In this document: one piece after another, positions 4,617 through 13,902 of the stretch
How the letters are laid out: every line of letters begins with the position of its first letter
Numbering within the stretch: the first letter of the stretch is position 1
Assembly (NCBI GenBank): GCA_021793595.1
Contig: JAJYSL010000046.1
Coordinates: forward strand, 1-24,479
Direction: 5' to 3'
DNA from: Acidobacteriota bacterium
Lineage (GTDB): Bacteria > Acidobacteriota > Terriglobia > Terriglobales > Acidobacteriaceae
Length of the DNA: 24,479 bases
Position numbers and translations under genes: made by a program
The notes under the pieces: generated by a model
Databases searched by the model: none
The model's input: only the letters and a program-made list of their open reading frames with translations
What the model was told of the DNA's origin: nothing

Positions 4617-7446
4617 ATCCGGTGTTGCGCAGGCCGGCGGCGATGCCGTTGATGGTGGCGGCGATGGCGCGCTGCAGGGAATCGCTGCTATCGCCGGCAC
4701 GCTTGCGGCGCAAGAGTTCCACCTGGATGAGGCTCATGGGATCGACGTAAGGATTTCTGACTCGAATGGAACGTGACAGCACCGGATTGGTTTCCAGCAG
4801 AACTTTCTGCGCAGTCACGGCCAATACCGCGCGGCGCGTGCGTTCATATTCAGCTTCCAGACGAGCGAAGACCCGATCCCCCGTGGCGCGATCCTGCGTC
4901 AGCAGCGAATACTGCCTGGCGATGTGAAAGTCGGCCTTGGCCAGCGCCAATTCCACGTTGCGAATCAGGTCAATGAACATGGGAAACTCCCGCATCATGT
5001 GCTGCAGGAGCGGAAGGTTTCCCTGCGCGATGGAATATTCCAGTGCATGCCCGACGCCGAACCATCCGGGCACCCCGTGACGGCTCTGCATCCAGCCGAA
5101 GACCCAGGGAATGGCGCGAAGATCGGCAAAATCACTTTTGGCTTTGCGACGTACCGGACGGGAACCAATGCGCGCATATTCCAGTTCATTGACCGGCGTG
5201 GCTTCAGCGAAATATTGCAAGACATCTTCATCTTCGGGAATATTTTTGCGATAGAAACCGTAGGCAGTGGTGGAAAGTTCTTCGCACACTTCCTCCCAAC
5301 CCGGCATCATCTCGCCGGTGCGATGGCCTCCCGGACGATTCGCCTCTGGACGCGCCAGCGCATCGAGCGAGGCAGCCACCATCAACTCCAGGTTCCACTC
5401 CGCCAGGATCACGTCAGAATATTTCCAGTGGAGGACCTCGCCTTGTTCGGTGATGCGAATTTCTCCGTTGAAATCGCCGATGGGCTGGGCGTAGATGGCG
5501 CGATGCGTGGGTGCGCCGCCGCGACCGACGGTGCCGCCGCGGCCGTGAAATAAGCGCAGATCGATGCCGCATTCACGAGCGACGGTATGGAGGGCACGAT
5601 GCGTTTTGTATATCTCCCAGGTGCTGGTCAGCATGCCGCCGTCTTTGTTGGAGTCGGAATAGCCGAGCATGACTTCCTGACGGTGCTGCCACGATTCAAG
5701 TAACGGCTGATAGGCAGGCGTGGTCCAAATTTCGCGGCAGATCGCAGCCGCCCCACGCACATCCCCAATCGATTCAAAGAGCGGCACGACTCGGATGGCC
5801 GCGCGATTTTCGCCAGCCATGCAGGAGACCTCATGGGTACGGGCCAGATGTAGGACACGCCAGACATCTTCTGCGCCGGTCGCGCCGCTGATGACGTATT
5901 GCTGAATCGTTTCCACCGGCTCCTCGCGCTGGATCTGAGCGATGGCGCGGAACGTGGCCAGAACGTCGGCCGTCTCACGCGACAGCGGAGTGGCGAAGTT
6001 TTCCTTCGAGGAATCCTGGCCGCAGTTCTCTTCAATCTCCAGCAATGCCTGTGTCAGCTGGCGAGCATGTACACGAATATCCAGCGTGTGCAGGTGCAGC
6101 CCAAACGTACGCACTTCGCGGACCAGCGGATCGATCAATCCACGCGCCAAGCGAAGACTTTTCTCCTGTGCCAGGCTGTCCCGCAGGAGTTGGAGGTCGT
6201 CCAGCAATTCCTGACTGGAGCGATACGGCGGCAAACCAACTGGCGCTGATGAATCATGCAGCTCTCGCGCAGCGGCTTCCAGTCGCAAACGAATGCACAA
6301 GACGAAGCGGCGATGCATCTCATGAGGATAGCGCTGGTCGATGCCCGCACCAGAGCGCTCCAACTGCGATGAATAACTATGCAGTTTTTTCTCCAGCGCC
6401 GGACTGAGACCGACTCGCTGGATGGAAGGTGTCAGCAGGTCGAGGATCAACTGAATGCGCGCGCAATAATGCTCAATCAACTTGCGCCGCGCCATGGTTA
6501 TGGCTTGCCAGGTCACCTCTGGGGTCACAAATGGATTGCCATCGCGGTCGCCGCCGATCCAGGACCCGAATCGCACTACCTGGGGCAAGTCATTGGCCTC
6601 GATATCCAGACCGTACTCGTCGCGCAGCGCGCCGGCAATTTCCTCGAAAAGCTGCGGCAAGGTTTCGAAGATGGCGATGTCGTAATAATCGAGGCCGAGT
6701 TTGATCTCGTTCTGCACCGTGGGACGGTGACTGCGCACTTCATCGGTCTGCCATAGCGCCGTAATTTCCGCGAGGATGTCTTCTTCGCGAGCCGCCAACT
6801 CCTCATCCTGCAGTGGAATTTGATTCAGGCTTTCGAGAGTCTCGCCGAGACGTCTGCGCTTGAACAGAACAGAGCGGCGCGCGACCTCAGTCGGATGGGC
6901 CGTGAACACCGGGATGACGCAAATTTTCGCGAGGAAATTCATGGCTTCGCCGGCGGTGATACCAGCTTCGCGCATGCGTCGAAGAGTGCCGCGCATCTCT
7001 CCAGGCTGCGGCGGGCTCTCACTGCCTAATAGTCGACGGGCGCGGCGACGACGCTTACGATGATTGGTCTCCGCAAGATTGATCAGTTCAAAATAGAAGG
7101 CGAAGGCTCGGGTCAGATGCTCCGCGAATCCGGTATCGCAGGCGGCGATGCGGATCATCGCCTCCGCCAGTAGAAAGTCGGCTTTCTTCCCGTCGCCTTG
7201 CAGCCGCGCTTCGCGGCCATCGGTGGTGATGCGACGCAAATCTTCCACCGCCTGGAACAGCGCATCCCCCGCCTGTTCCCGAAGCACGCGCCCCAGCAGC
7301 GTTCCCAGCGAGCGAACGTCGCGGCGCAGCGGAGCTTCTTTGCGCTCCGGGTCGAACGATTGCAATTCCTCCAGGCGCTCCGCCCAGTTTTCCGGCTTCC
7401 ACAAAAGATCCATACGTATCTGCATTATGCAGGAGCGAGCAGGCAC
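4615..7446 (-). CDS. ppc: Phosphoenolpyruvate carboxylase
   Basis: The enzyme carboxylates PEP with bicarbonate to oxaloacetate, an anaplerotic feed of the TCA cycle. The 943-residue product has the bacterial PPC signature blocks in order: VFTAHPTEVARRS with catalytic His184, GSWIGGDRDGNPFVT near 300, MLGYSDSNKDGG, the glycine-rich LFHGRGGTVGRGG, WVFGWMQSRHGVPGWFGVG, and the invariant C-terminus ending RNTG. It is slightly longer than the Escherichia coli enzyme (883 residues). The start is uncertain. GTG 7446 has AGGA close upstream and lies 4 bp after the ABC-F stop. ATGs at 7425 and 7413 (MDLLWKP) lack a clear ribosome binding site but sit nearer the conserved start. It is probably co-transcribed with the ABC-F gene. 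Confidence 0.96.
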   Translation of the reverse strand: MPARSCIMQIRMDLLWKPENWAERLEELQSFDPERKEAPLRRDVRSLGTLLGRVLREQAGDALFQAVEDLRRITTDGREARLQGDGKKADFLLAEAMIRIAACDTGFAEHLTRAFAFYFELINLAETNHRKRRRRARRLLGSESPPQPGEMRGTLRRMREAGITAGEAMNFLAKICVIPVFTAHPTEVARRSVLFKRRRLGETLESLNQIPLQDEELAAREEDILAEITALWQTDEVRSHRPTVQNEIKLGLDYYDIAIFETLPQLFEEIAGALRDEYGLDIEANDLPQVVRFGSWIGGDRDGNPFVTPEVTWQAITMARRKLIEHYCARIQLILDLLTPSIQRVGLSPALEKKLHSYSSQLERSGAGIDQRYPHEMHRRFVLCIRLRLEAAARELHDSSAPVGLPPYRSSQELLDDLQLLRDSLAQEKSLRLARGLIDPLVREVRTFGLHLHTLDIRVHARQLTQALLEIEENCGQDSSKENFATPLSRETADVLATFRAIAQIQREEPVETIQQYVISGATGAEDVWRVLHLARTHEVSCMAGENRAAIRVVPLFESIGDVRGAAAICREIWTTPAYQPLLESWQHRQEVMLGYSDSNKDGGMLTSTWEIYKTHRALHTVARECGIDLRLFHGRGGTVGRGGAPTHRAIYAQPIGDFNGEIRITEQGEVLHWKYSDVILAEWNLELMVAASLDALARPEANRPGGHRTGEMMPGWEEVCEELSTTAYGFYRKNIPEDEDVLQYFAEATPVNELEYARIGSRPVRRKAKSDFADLRAIPWVFGWMQSRHGVPGWFGVGHALEYSIAQGNLPLLQHMMREFPMFIDLIRNVELALAKADFHIARQYSLLTQDRATGDRVFARLEAEYERTRRAVLAVTAQKVLLETNPVLSRSIRVRNPYVDPMSLIQVELLRRKRAGDSSDSLQRAIAATINGIAAGLRNTG

Positions 7447-7450
7447 TTTC

Positions 7451-9439
7451 CTAAGAGGCGGATGAAGACATTGCCGCCTGCTCCTCCAACTGCACGACCA
7501 ATTCTTCCCATTCGGTCAACATGGCTGCATGTTCGGCGCGCATCTGGTCGAGTTGGCTCTGCTGCGACTGGTAATGCTCGGCAGAAACATACACGCCCAA
7601 CTGCTCTTCGGTGGTTTGGATGGCCGCTTCGATGCGGGGAATCTCTTCTTCCAGCGTGTTGCAGCGTTCCTGCATCTGGCGCAGGCGAATTGGATTGATG
7701 CGGGTGACGCGTTTGACAGCGGTGTTTTCCGTCGACTGTCCGTTCGACGATGGGTCAGGCAGGGCCGCGGGTGGGAGATTCTCATTCGACTTCTTGCCAT
7801 CCGTCGCGGCAGGAATTTTTGTCGCTCCGTCGGCCTGGCGCGAAACCTGCCACAGATAATCTTCGTAGTTTCCGGTATAAACATGCACGGCGCCATCACG
7901 AATTTCAAAGACGCGCGTGGCGAGCGCATCAATGAAGGCACGGTCGTGCGACACAAATACGACGGTGCCGGTAAAATTTCGAATCGCTTCCAGCAGTACC
8001 TCTTTTGCCCGCATGTCCAGGTGGTTCGTCGGCTCATCCAGCAGAAGAAAATTGGCCGGACTCACCAATAGGCGCGCCAAGGCGTAGCGATTGCGTTCGC
8101 CTCCGGAAAGTACGCCGAGCGGCTTGAACACATCGTCGCCGGAAAATAGAAAACATCCCAGCAGGCTTCGCAATTCGGTCTGGGGAATTCTCGGGGCGCT
8201 CCGTCCAATGTCGTCGAGCATGCGAGCGTCGGCATCCAGCTCCTTGTATTGATCCTGGGCAAAATACTGCAGCAACACGTTGTGCCCCAGTCGAAGCTGG
8301 CCGGTCGTAGGCTCGTCCATCGCCGACAGCAGTCGAATCAGCGTCGATTTGCCAGCACCATTCGGCCCCACCAGCGCAATGCGTTCCCCCCGCTCGATGG
8401 TGAACTGCACGTCCGAAAATACTTCCTTCGCGCCGTAGCTTTTACTGATCTGCTGTGCCTCGGCCACGGTACGTCCGCTGGGCGGCGGCTGTGGAAAGGT
8501 GAAGTGAATTTCAGTTTCCGCGGGCGGCAATTCGATGCGCTCAATTCGCTCCAGCTCTTTCACGCGGCTTTGCACCTGGCGCGCTTTGGTGGCTTGCGCG
8601 CGAAAGCGGGTGATGAAGGATTCCAGATGTTCGATGTGCTCGCGCTGGTGACGATATGCGGCCTCCAGTTGGATCTGCCGCTCTGCCTTCTGCTGCAAAT
8701 ACTTTTCGTAATTTCCGGTATAGCTGTACAGGCGGTGGTTCCACAGTTCGACGATTTTGTCCGTGGCGATATCCAGGAAAAAGCGGTCATGCGAGACCAG
8801 AACATACGCATGCGGGTAGGCGTGGAGATAGCCTTCCAGCCAGTTTCTTGCTTCCAGATCGAGGTGGTTCGTGGGTTCATCGAGCAACAGCAGATCGGGT
8901 TTTTCCAGCAGCAGTTTGGCGAGCGCGATGCGCATCTGCCAGCCGCCGGAGAACTCCTCGGTTTTGCGCTGCCAATCCTCTTTAGAAAAGCCAAGGCCCG
9001 ACAAGACTGTGCCGACGCGGGCTTCGATGGTGTAACCATCCTGCGCGTGAAATTCGGCATCGCTACGCGCCAATTGAGCGATGACGGCGGCATATTCGCC
9101 GGAATGAGGCGGCAGCTCCGCCAGTTGCGAATGCAGGTGCTGAATCTTGTGCTCGAGCGCCTGTGTCTTGGCAAAGGCCGACAAGCATTCGTCGAAAACG
9201 GAGCGTCCCTGCAATTGCAAGCCATCCTGAGGCAGGTAGCCGAAGGTCATGCCGCCGGTGGACTCCATGGAACCATCGTCCAATGAGTCAAGACCCGCCA
9301 GGATACGCAGCAGCGTCGATTTGCCGGTGCCGTTGCCGCCGACCAGCCCGGTGCGCTCTCCCGGAGTGATCTGCCAGTCGATTTTTTCAAACAGAAGTTT
9401 GTGGCCGAAGCGTTTGCCGGCGCGGGTTAGCTGCAGCAT
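7451..9439 (-). CDS. ABC-F family ATPase (Uup/YheS/EttA-like)
   Basis: The 662-residue protein has two fused ABC ATPase domains and no membrane segment, the ABC-F layout. Domain 1 has Walker A GGNGTGKST (34-42), signature FSGGWQ (163-168) and Walker B LLLLDEPTNHLD. Domain 2 has Walker A GPNGAGKST (358-366), LSGGERNR and a second LLLDEPTNHLD. Between them (about 245-325) lies the charged helical linker that reaches toward the P-site tRNA in ribosome-bound relatives. The C-terminus (about 590-660) is a predicted coiled coil, as in Uup and YheS. Members act on ribosomes in translation quality control or confer antibiotic protection. Nothing here points to a resistance role. ATG 9439 starts the conserved sequence. 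ppc follows 4 bp after the stop. Confidence 0.93.
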   Translation of the reverse strand: MLQLTRAGKRFGHKLLFEKIDWQITPGERTGLVGGNGTGKSTLLRILAGLDSLDDGSMESTGGMTFGYLPQDGLQLQGRSVFDECLSAFAKTQALEHKIQHLHSQLAELPPHSGEYAAVIAQLARSDAEFHAQDGYTIEARVGTVLSGLGFSKEDWQRKTEEFSGGWQMRIALAKLLLEKPDLLLLDEPTNHLDLEARNWLEGYLHAYPHAYVLVSHDRFFLDIATDKIVELWNHRLYSYTGNYEKYLQQKAERQIQLEAAYRHQREHIEHLESFITRFRAQATKARQVQSRVKELERIERIELPPAETEIHFTFPQPPPSGRTVAEAQQISKSYGAKEVFSDVQFTIERGERIALVGPNGAGKSTLIRLLSAMDEPTTGQLRLGHNVLLQYFAQDQYKELDADARMLDDIGRSAPRIPQTELRSLLGCFLFSGDDVFKPLGVLSGGERNRYALARLLVSPANFLLLDEPTNHLDMRAKEVLLEAIRNFTGTVVFVSHDRAFIDALATRVFEIRDGAVHVYTGNYEDYLWQVSRQADGATKIPAATDGKKSNENLPPAALPDPSSNGQSTENTAVKRVTRINPIRLRQMQERCNTLEEEIPRIEAAIQTTEEQLGVYVSAEHYQSQQSQLDQMRAEHAAMLTEWEELVVQLEEQAAMSSSAS

Positions 9440-9477
9440 TGTTTTCGCGCTCGAAGCGTCGATTGAAAGCGCATATG

Positions 9478-9506
9478 ATTTATTGTCGCATCGATTATTT
9501 TGTCAG
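9478..9506 (-). promoter_or_regulatory. Possible promoter of the ABC-F/ppc unit
   Basis: On the minus strand CTGACA (9501-9506) and ATAAAT (9478-9483) are 17 bp apart, about 40 bases upstream of the ABC-F start. The -35 box is good and the -10 box poor. It is divergent from the glgC promoter. Confidence 0.35.
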
Positions 9507-9603
9507 CATCGCGAAATGCCGGTGTCTTGCATCTTACGTTACGAACGATGTGGCTTCGTCCGTCCATTGTGGTGCTATGGTGCGCTGCGAGTCTGGGCCG
9601 CGA

Positions 9604-9631
9604 ATGACAAGTGTGCATGGATTGGTATACT
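9604..9631 (+). promoter_or_regulatory. Probable glgC promoter
   Basis: ATGACA (9604-9609) and TATACT (9626-9631) are separated by 16 bp, close to the sigma-70 consensus. Transcription would begin near 9638, leaving a leader of about 32 bases that contains AGGATAGG upstream of the ATG at 9670. Confidence 0.55.
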
Positions 9632-9669
9632 CGCAACGAATCGCTATTTCGGCAGGATAGGCAAATTAA

Positions 9670-10935
9670 ATGCCCTCGATGAAAGACACTTTGGGAGTTC
9701 TTCTGGCGGGTGGGGCCGGCGAGCGGCTCTATCCGCTGACTCGCGATCGTGCCAAGCCGGCTGTTCCGTTCGGCGGCAACTATCGCATCATCGACATCAC
9801 GCTGTCCAACTGCATCAATTCAGACCTTCGCCGGATCTACATCCTGACGCAATATAAGGCGCTTTCGCTGAATCGCCATATTCGCGAGGGGTGGGGGTCG
9901 GTGGTGGCCAATGAGTTGGGCGAGTTCATTGAAATTCTGCCCCCCATGCAGAGGGTCAGCTCCAATTGGTATATGGGCACGGCGGATGCGGTCTATCAGA
10001 ACATTTATTCCATCGGCAGCGAACAGCCAAAGCGGGTTCTGCTTCTTTCCGGCGACCACATTTACAAGATGAACTACGGCCGCATGGTGCAGCAACATAT
10101 CGATTCCGGGGCCGATGTGACACTGGCAACGTTACCGATCGATCCGTCGGAAGTCTCTCGTTTCGGAGTGGTCGAGGTTTCGCGAAACGGAGAAGTCACC
10201 GGATTTCAGGAGAAACCCCAGCAAACCAAAATGCGCTCGCCTTTCAATCCGGACAAGGTGGACGCATCCATGGGCATTTATCTGTTCAACACCGACGCCC
10301 TGCTGCCGGCGCTGATTCGCGACGCCGAAGATCCGAATTCACAGCACGATTTCGGACACAATGTCCTACCGGCGATGCTGGGCCAGTACAAGATGTACGC
10401 CTTCAATTTTGTCGATGAGAATAAGCAAGAGGCGCTTTATTGGCGGGACGTTGGTACGCTTGACGCCTATTACGACGCCAACATGGACGTGGCATCGGTC
10501 ACCCCGATCTTCAACCTCTACGATAAAAGCTGGCCCATGCGCACCCGGCCGCTACAGTATCCTCCAGCCAAGTTTGTGTTTGGCGAGCCGGGACGTACCG
10601 GTATGGCCATTAACACCGTCATTTCAGCGGGCTGCATCGTCTCCGGGGCGACGGTGCGCAACAGCGTTTTGTCGCACGACGTCCGCGTGAACTCCTATGG
10701 AGAAGTGGATTCGAGCATTCTTTTTTCCCATGTCAAGATCGGTCGCCATTCGCGCATCCGGCGCGCCATCATCGATCGCGACGTTCAGATCCCGGAAGGT
10801 ACGGTGATCGGCTTTGACGCGAATGAGGATCGCAAAAACTACCTGGTGACGGAGAGCGGGATTACGGTCGTCAGCCGGGACTATTCGCTGTATGAAAATC
10901 CGGTCGCCTCGGACTACGTGCCCCACGATATGTAA
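9670..10935 (+). CDS. glgC: Glucose-1-phosphate adenylyltransferase (ADP-glucose pyrophosphorylase)
   Basis: GlgC makes ADP-glucose from ATP and glucose-1-phosphate, the committed step of bacterial glycogen synthesis. The 421-residue protein opens with the nucleotidyltransferase loop LLAGGAGERLYPLTRDRAKP (11-30) and PVPFGG-like AVPFGGNYRIID. It then carries the SGDHIYKMNYG metal/product segment, the GFQEKPQQ substrate motif and WRDVGTLDAYYDANMD. The C-terminal left-handed beta-helix (SAGCIVSGATVRNSVLSHDVRV and onward) is complete. The length is normal for the family. ATG 9670 has AGGATAGG upstream, and an internal ATG at 9679 is a minor alternative. No other glycogen gene is next to it. The following gene is an ECF sigma factor more than 200 bp away. 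Confidence 0.96.
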   Translation: MPSMKDTLGVLLAGGAGERLYPLTRDRAKPAVPFGGNYRIIDITLSNCINSDLRRIYILTQYKALSLNRHIREGWGSVVANELGEFIEILPPMQRVSSNWYMGTADAVYQNIYSIGSEQPKRVLLLSGDHIYKMNYGRMVQQHIDSGADVTLATLPIDPSEVSRFGVVEVSRNGEVTGFQEKPQQTKMRSPFNPDKVDASMGIYLFNTDALLPALIRDAEDPNSQHDFGHNVLPAMLGQYKMYAFNFVDENKQEALYWRDVGTLDAYYDANMDVASVTPIFNLYDKSWPMRTRPLQYPPAKFVFGEPGRTGMAINTVISAGCIVSGATVRNSVLSHDVRVNSYGEVDSSILFSHVKIGRHSRIRRAIIDRDVQIPEGTVIGFDANEDRKNYLVTESGITVVSRDYSLYENPVASDYVPHDM

Positions 10936-11167
10936 CCCACACCCCCTGCAACGAAAAATCCTGTCGCACAGTGGTCATGGTTTCCGTACAATGTGGGGGA
11001 ACTGAAACGTGGTAGTCCGCGTATCCTCCTGTATGGGATTGTCGGTTCTACCCTATCCGTGCAGCAGCATCTCGCGATTTGACCTGCGGGATCGTCGCGA
11101 ATCGCCGCGGCGGGTGGGCCAGATTTCTACCCCCCCTTCAAAGGGGATTTCTGTACCAAGGCAGCGG

Positions 11168-11782
11168 ATGCCCGCAAATTCCGACTCCGTGGAAGAGACC
11201 AACGCACTCGTACGACGTTGCCTGCAAGGAGATGGCCATGCCTGGCAGCAGATCGTTGAGACACAGCACCGTCGCGTCTATGGGCTGTGTTATCGTTTCA
11301 CTGGATCTGCCGGAGATGCGGAAGACCTGACCCAGGATGTATTTCTGAAGGTCTATCGCAACCTGAAAACGTTTGATGTAGAACGCGGCAGTTTTCCCAC
11401 CTGGCTGACCACGCTGACCCGGAACCTGCTGGTGGATCATTTCCGCCGCACCCGCGCCGAGCAGACCACCCATTCGCTGGACGCAGGCTGGGAGGACCCG
11501 GAGGGTACCTCGGCCTCACCGGCCGATAAACTCCACACCCAGCAGGCGGACCCACTGCAAAATTGCATGGATCGCGAATTGCAGGCGCTGGTCCAGCAAG
11601 CCCTGCTGCAGGTGTCCCCGGAGCTGCGGGAGGCTGTGATTCTGCGCGATCTAAAGGATATGGATTACAAGGAAATTGCCGAAGTTTTGCGCATTCCGGA
11701 AGGTACCGTAAAGTCGCGCATCAGTCGCGGACGAATGGAACTGGCGAGGCTGCTGGAACGTACTAAAAGGCAGGTGATGTAA
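11168..11782 (+). CDS. ECF-type RNA polymerase sigma factor
   Basis: The 204-residue protein has both sigma-70 family regions of extracytoplasmic-function factors. Region 2 spans about 30-95, including the core-binding AEDLTQDVFLKVYRNL and the -10-reading FPTWLTTLTRNLLVDHFRR. Region 4 lies near the C-terminus, with LVQQALLQVSPELREAVILR, then the helix-turn-helix MDYKEIAEVLRIPEGTVKSR. There is no extra C-terminal domain. ATG 11168 is preferred because AAGG lies seven bases upstream and homologous sequence begins soon after. The frame is open back to a GTG at 11009, but that extension looks non-coding. The TAA is followed at once by the ATG of the anti-sigma gene, so the two are almost certainly translated together and antagonistic. 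Confidence 0.93.
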   Translation: MPANSDSVEETNALVRRCLQGDGHAWQQIVETQHRRVYGLCYRFTGSAGDAEDLTQDVFLKVYRNLKTFDVERGSFPTWLTTLTRNLLVDHFRRTRAEQTTHSLDAGWEDPEGTSASPADKLHTQQADPLQNCMDRELQALVQQALLQVSPELREAVILRDLKDMDYKEIAEVLRIPEGTVKSRISRGRMELARLLERTKRQVM

Positions 11783-12928
11783 ATGAAGGACCACGGCCAA
11801 TTCGGAGACAAGCCGGCTGGAAAGTCGGCGAACGTCCCATCGGACAAGCTTGACTGCGCCGCGGTTGAGCTGTTGTGGGTTGAGGCTGCCGAGGGCACAT
11901 TGGCCCCGACAGTGGCCGCGCAAGTTCGTGCCCATACGAGCGAGTGTGCGTCCTGCCGCGAAAAAATATCCCAGGCGCGCCAGGGCCGCGAGTGGCTTCT
12001 GATGTTGAAACTGGAACCGCTGGTTCCTCCCTCCGATCTTGTTGCAAAAATCCTGGCCAGAACCACGGGCGCATCGGAGATGTCCCATGCGCGGTGGTCG
12101 TCGACGAAGATTCCTGCGGAAACCGATACGCGTGCCACAGATCGGTATAGTTTGCCGGGCTATTCTTTCCCGGATTCCGAAACGGCGCCCATCCCGGGTG
12201 AAACAATCGGAGACAACGGAGTCCTGGGTCGGGGTGGGGTTCCGTCTGCGGTGTCCTCCCCGGTCTGGCAGCGTCCTTCCGTAGTCTTACTGCGGAAAAC
12301 GGTCTTTGAGCCGCGCATCGCGCTGGTGGCCGCCATGGCCTTCTTCTCTATTTCGCTGACACTGAACCTCGTTGGGGTCAAGCTCACCAGTTTTCATGTT
12401 GCCGACCTGGAACCGCAGGCCATGCGCCGGGCGGTCACCCGCCAATATGCGCAGGCCAATGCACGCGTCGTGCATTACTATGAGAATCTTCGTATCGTGT
12501 ATGAAGTGGAGTCTCGCGTTCATCAACTGCGTCAGGCTGCCGACTCTGCGCCCGTGCAGGGAAAGGCCAGCTACCCTACGGGCAAGCAGGGATCCGGAAG
12601 GGATGGCAAGGGTCATCGCAGCGACCGAAACGATCAAATTGATCGCAATGGAATGCATCGAGAACGGATGGACGTTACGCCGGTCAAGGATCAAAACGCG
12701 CAAAGGAACCGTTCCACTCCGGTTGAACCCGCACCTATCTTCAGCGGCCCGGTGATCGACGCGTCCATGACTGTACAACCACGCTCCGGCTTGAATAATG
12801 GTGAGAGCATGCGCCCCCAGGTTATATCTACAGTGCTCTCTGAAATGGTCTGCCAGCCTGCCTCGCAGGTTTCGTCACACCTGTTTCAGGTGGGTGGTTT
12901 TTGTGTGCCAGAAAGGAACTCGGCATGA
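11783..12928 (+). CDS. Membrane-anchored zinc-finger anti-sigma factor
   Basis: The 381-residue product begins with a zf-HC2/ZAS-type module: Cys25 and then H51-x3-C55-x2-C58 (AHTSECASCRE), the H-x3-C-x2-C motif that binds zinc and holds ECF sigma factors. A disordered, proline/glycine-rich stretch (about 100-165) leads to a single membrane helix near 179-199 (IALVAAMAFFSISLTLNLV). The long C-terminal part (about 205-381) would face outside. It starts with an amphipathic helix (QAMRRAVTRQYAQANARVVHYYENL) and then turns polar and basic. This arrangement fits a signal-transducing anti-sigma factor controlled by regulated proteolysis, although no protease is adjacent. The ATG directly abuts the sigma stop, and its own TGA overlaps the next ATG (ATGA). 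Confidence 0.88.
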   Translation: MKDHGQFGDKPAGKSANVPSDKLDCAAVELLWVEAAEGTLAPTVAAQVRAHTSECASCREKISQARQGREWLLMLKLEPLVPPSDLVAKILARTTGASEMSHARWSSTKIPAETDTRATDRYSLPGYSFPDSETAPIPGETIGDNGVLGRGGVPSAVSSPVWQRPSVVLLRKTVFEPRIALVAAMAFFSISLTLNLVGVKLTSFHVADLEPQAMRRAVTRQYAQANARVVHYYENLRIVYEVESRVHQLRQAADSAPVQGKASYPTGKQGSGRDGKGHRSDRNDQIDRNGMHRERMDVTPVKDQNAQRNRSTPVEPAPIFSGPVIDASMTVQPRSGLNNGESMRPQVISTVLSEMVCQPASQVSSHLFQVGGFCVPERNSA

Positions 12929-13902
12929 ATTGTGCAAATCATCCCGACATACCGGTTGCAGTCTACTGCCAGTTCTGCGGAAAGCCGCTGTGTGATCAAT
13001 GTGCTCATAAAGTGAACAACATCGTAAGCTGTGAGCCCTGCCTGGCGGTTCGGATCGGCGCCGCTCCACCCGCTGGAAGCAATGTGGGGGGCGGAGCAAA
13101 ATTCGTCCAGACTCCAGACGGCATTCATGTTTCGGACGGCAAGGGAAATGAGTACAGCGCAGGACCCGGCTATCAATACATTTCGAGCGCGCCGGGCTTT
13201 TCAGGTAATGTGCCACCTAGCTGGGGCACGACGCCGTGGCTTGCTTTTCTTCTGGGATGGATCCCGGGCGTAGGAGCGATGTACAACGGCCAGTTCGCCA
13301 AGGCGCTGGCGCATGTGGTGATTTTTGCGCTTCTGATCGAATTTTCCCATTACAACGGCGTACTGGGTGTAGTCGTTTTTGGCTGGGTTATTTATCAGGT
13401 GTTTGACGCCTATCAGACTGCGATTGCGCGCCGCGACGGTCTCCCGCTGCCCAACCCGCTCGGGTTAAACGATATTGCACATTGGTTCGGCGTCAGGCCC
13501 ACCCCGTCCGTAAATTCCTGGACTGGCGGCACCGCATCGCCGAACGCAGCCAATCAGCCCCAATATCCCGCTCCGACGGGAGTGCCGCCAGTGGGAAGCC
13601 CTGGGCCAATCTCCGGGTTCGCTTCCGCGTCGGAATATGTTCCGTCGTATGCGCCGCCGACTTCGCCAAATCCAGCAGAGCCAATAAATTCGTTTTGTTC
13701 TACCGGGGCACTCGGACCCAATCGTGGAATTCACACGGGTGCAGTCATTTTGATTGTTCTGGGCGTGGCGTTCTTCCTGGGTAACCTGGGCATTCTCAGC
13801 CAGCATTGGATTAATCGAGGGTGGCCGATTCTGCTGATTGGTATCGGTGTGTGGATGGTGATTTGTCGTAGCCAAAGGCCGCCAGTGGGAGGTGCAAGAT
13901 GA
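12925..13902 (+). CDS. B-box zinc-finger membrane protein with TM2-like and LiaF-like segments
   Basis: The 325-residue product starts with a B-box-like metal site. C3-x2-H6, C15-x2-C18, C23-x2-C26 and C36-x2-C39 are evenly paired, and its core reads YCQFCGKPLCDQC. A flexible linker follows (about 45-100). Hydrophobic segments resembling TM2-type domains come next (about 103-118, LAFLLGWIPGVGAMYNGQ; 128-141; 146-160). A proline/serine-rich linker then leads to two C-terminal membrane helices (about 268-317, GAVILIVLGVAFFLGNLGIL and WPILLIGIGVWMVI). That last pair is the DUF5668/LiaF N-terminal fold. ATG 12925 overlaps the anti-sigma stop, and AAAGGAA lies upstream. No enzymatic role is apparent. 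It is probably a membrane scaffold or sensor in the sigma operon. Confidence 0.8.
   Translation: MNCANHPDIPVAVYCQFCGKPLCDQCAHKVNNIVSCEPCLAVRIGAAPPAGSNVGGGAKFVQTPDGIHVSDGKGNEYSAGPGYQYISSAPGFSGNVPPSWGTTPWLAFLLGWIPGVGAMYNGQFAKALAHVVIFALLIEFSHYNGVLGVVVFGWVIYQVFDAYQTAIARRDGLPLPNPLGLNDIAHWFGVRPTPSVNSWTGGTASPNAANQPQYPAPTGVPPVGSPGPISGFASASEYVPSYAPPTSPNPAEPINSFCSTGALGPNRGIHTGAVILIVLGVAFFLGNLGILSQHWINRGWPILLIGIGVWMVICRSQRPPVGGAR

Noticed and set aside
8249..9286. 345-codon plus-strand frame
   Set aside because: It is antisense to the ABC-F gene and carries no motif.
11009..11167. Extended start (GTG 11009) for the ECF sigma factor
   Set aside because: The extra 53 codons do not resemble sigma region 1.1 or any conserved segment, and AAGG precedes ATG 11168.
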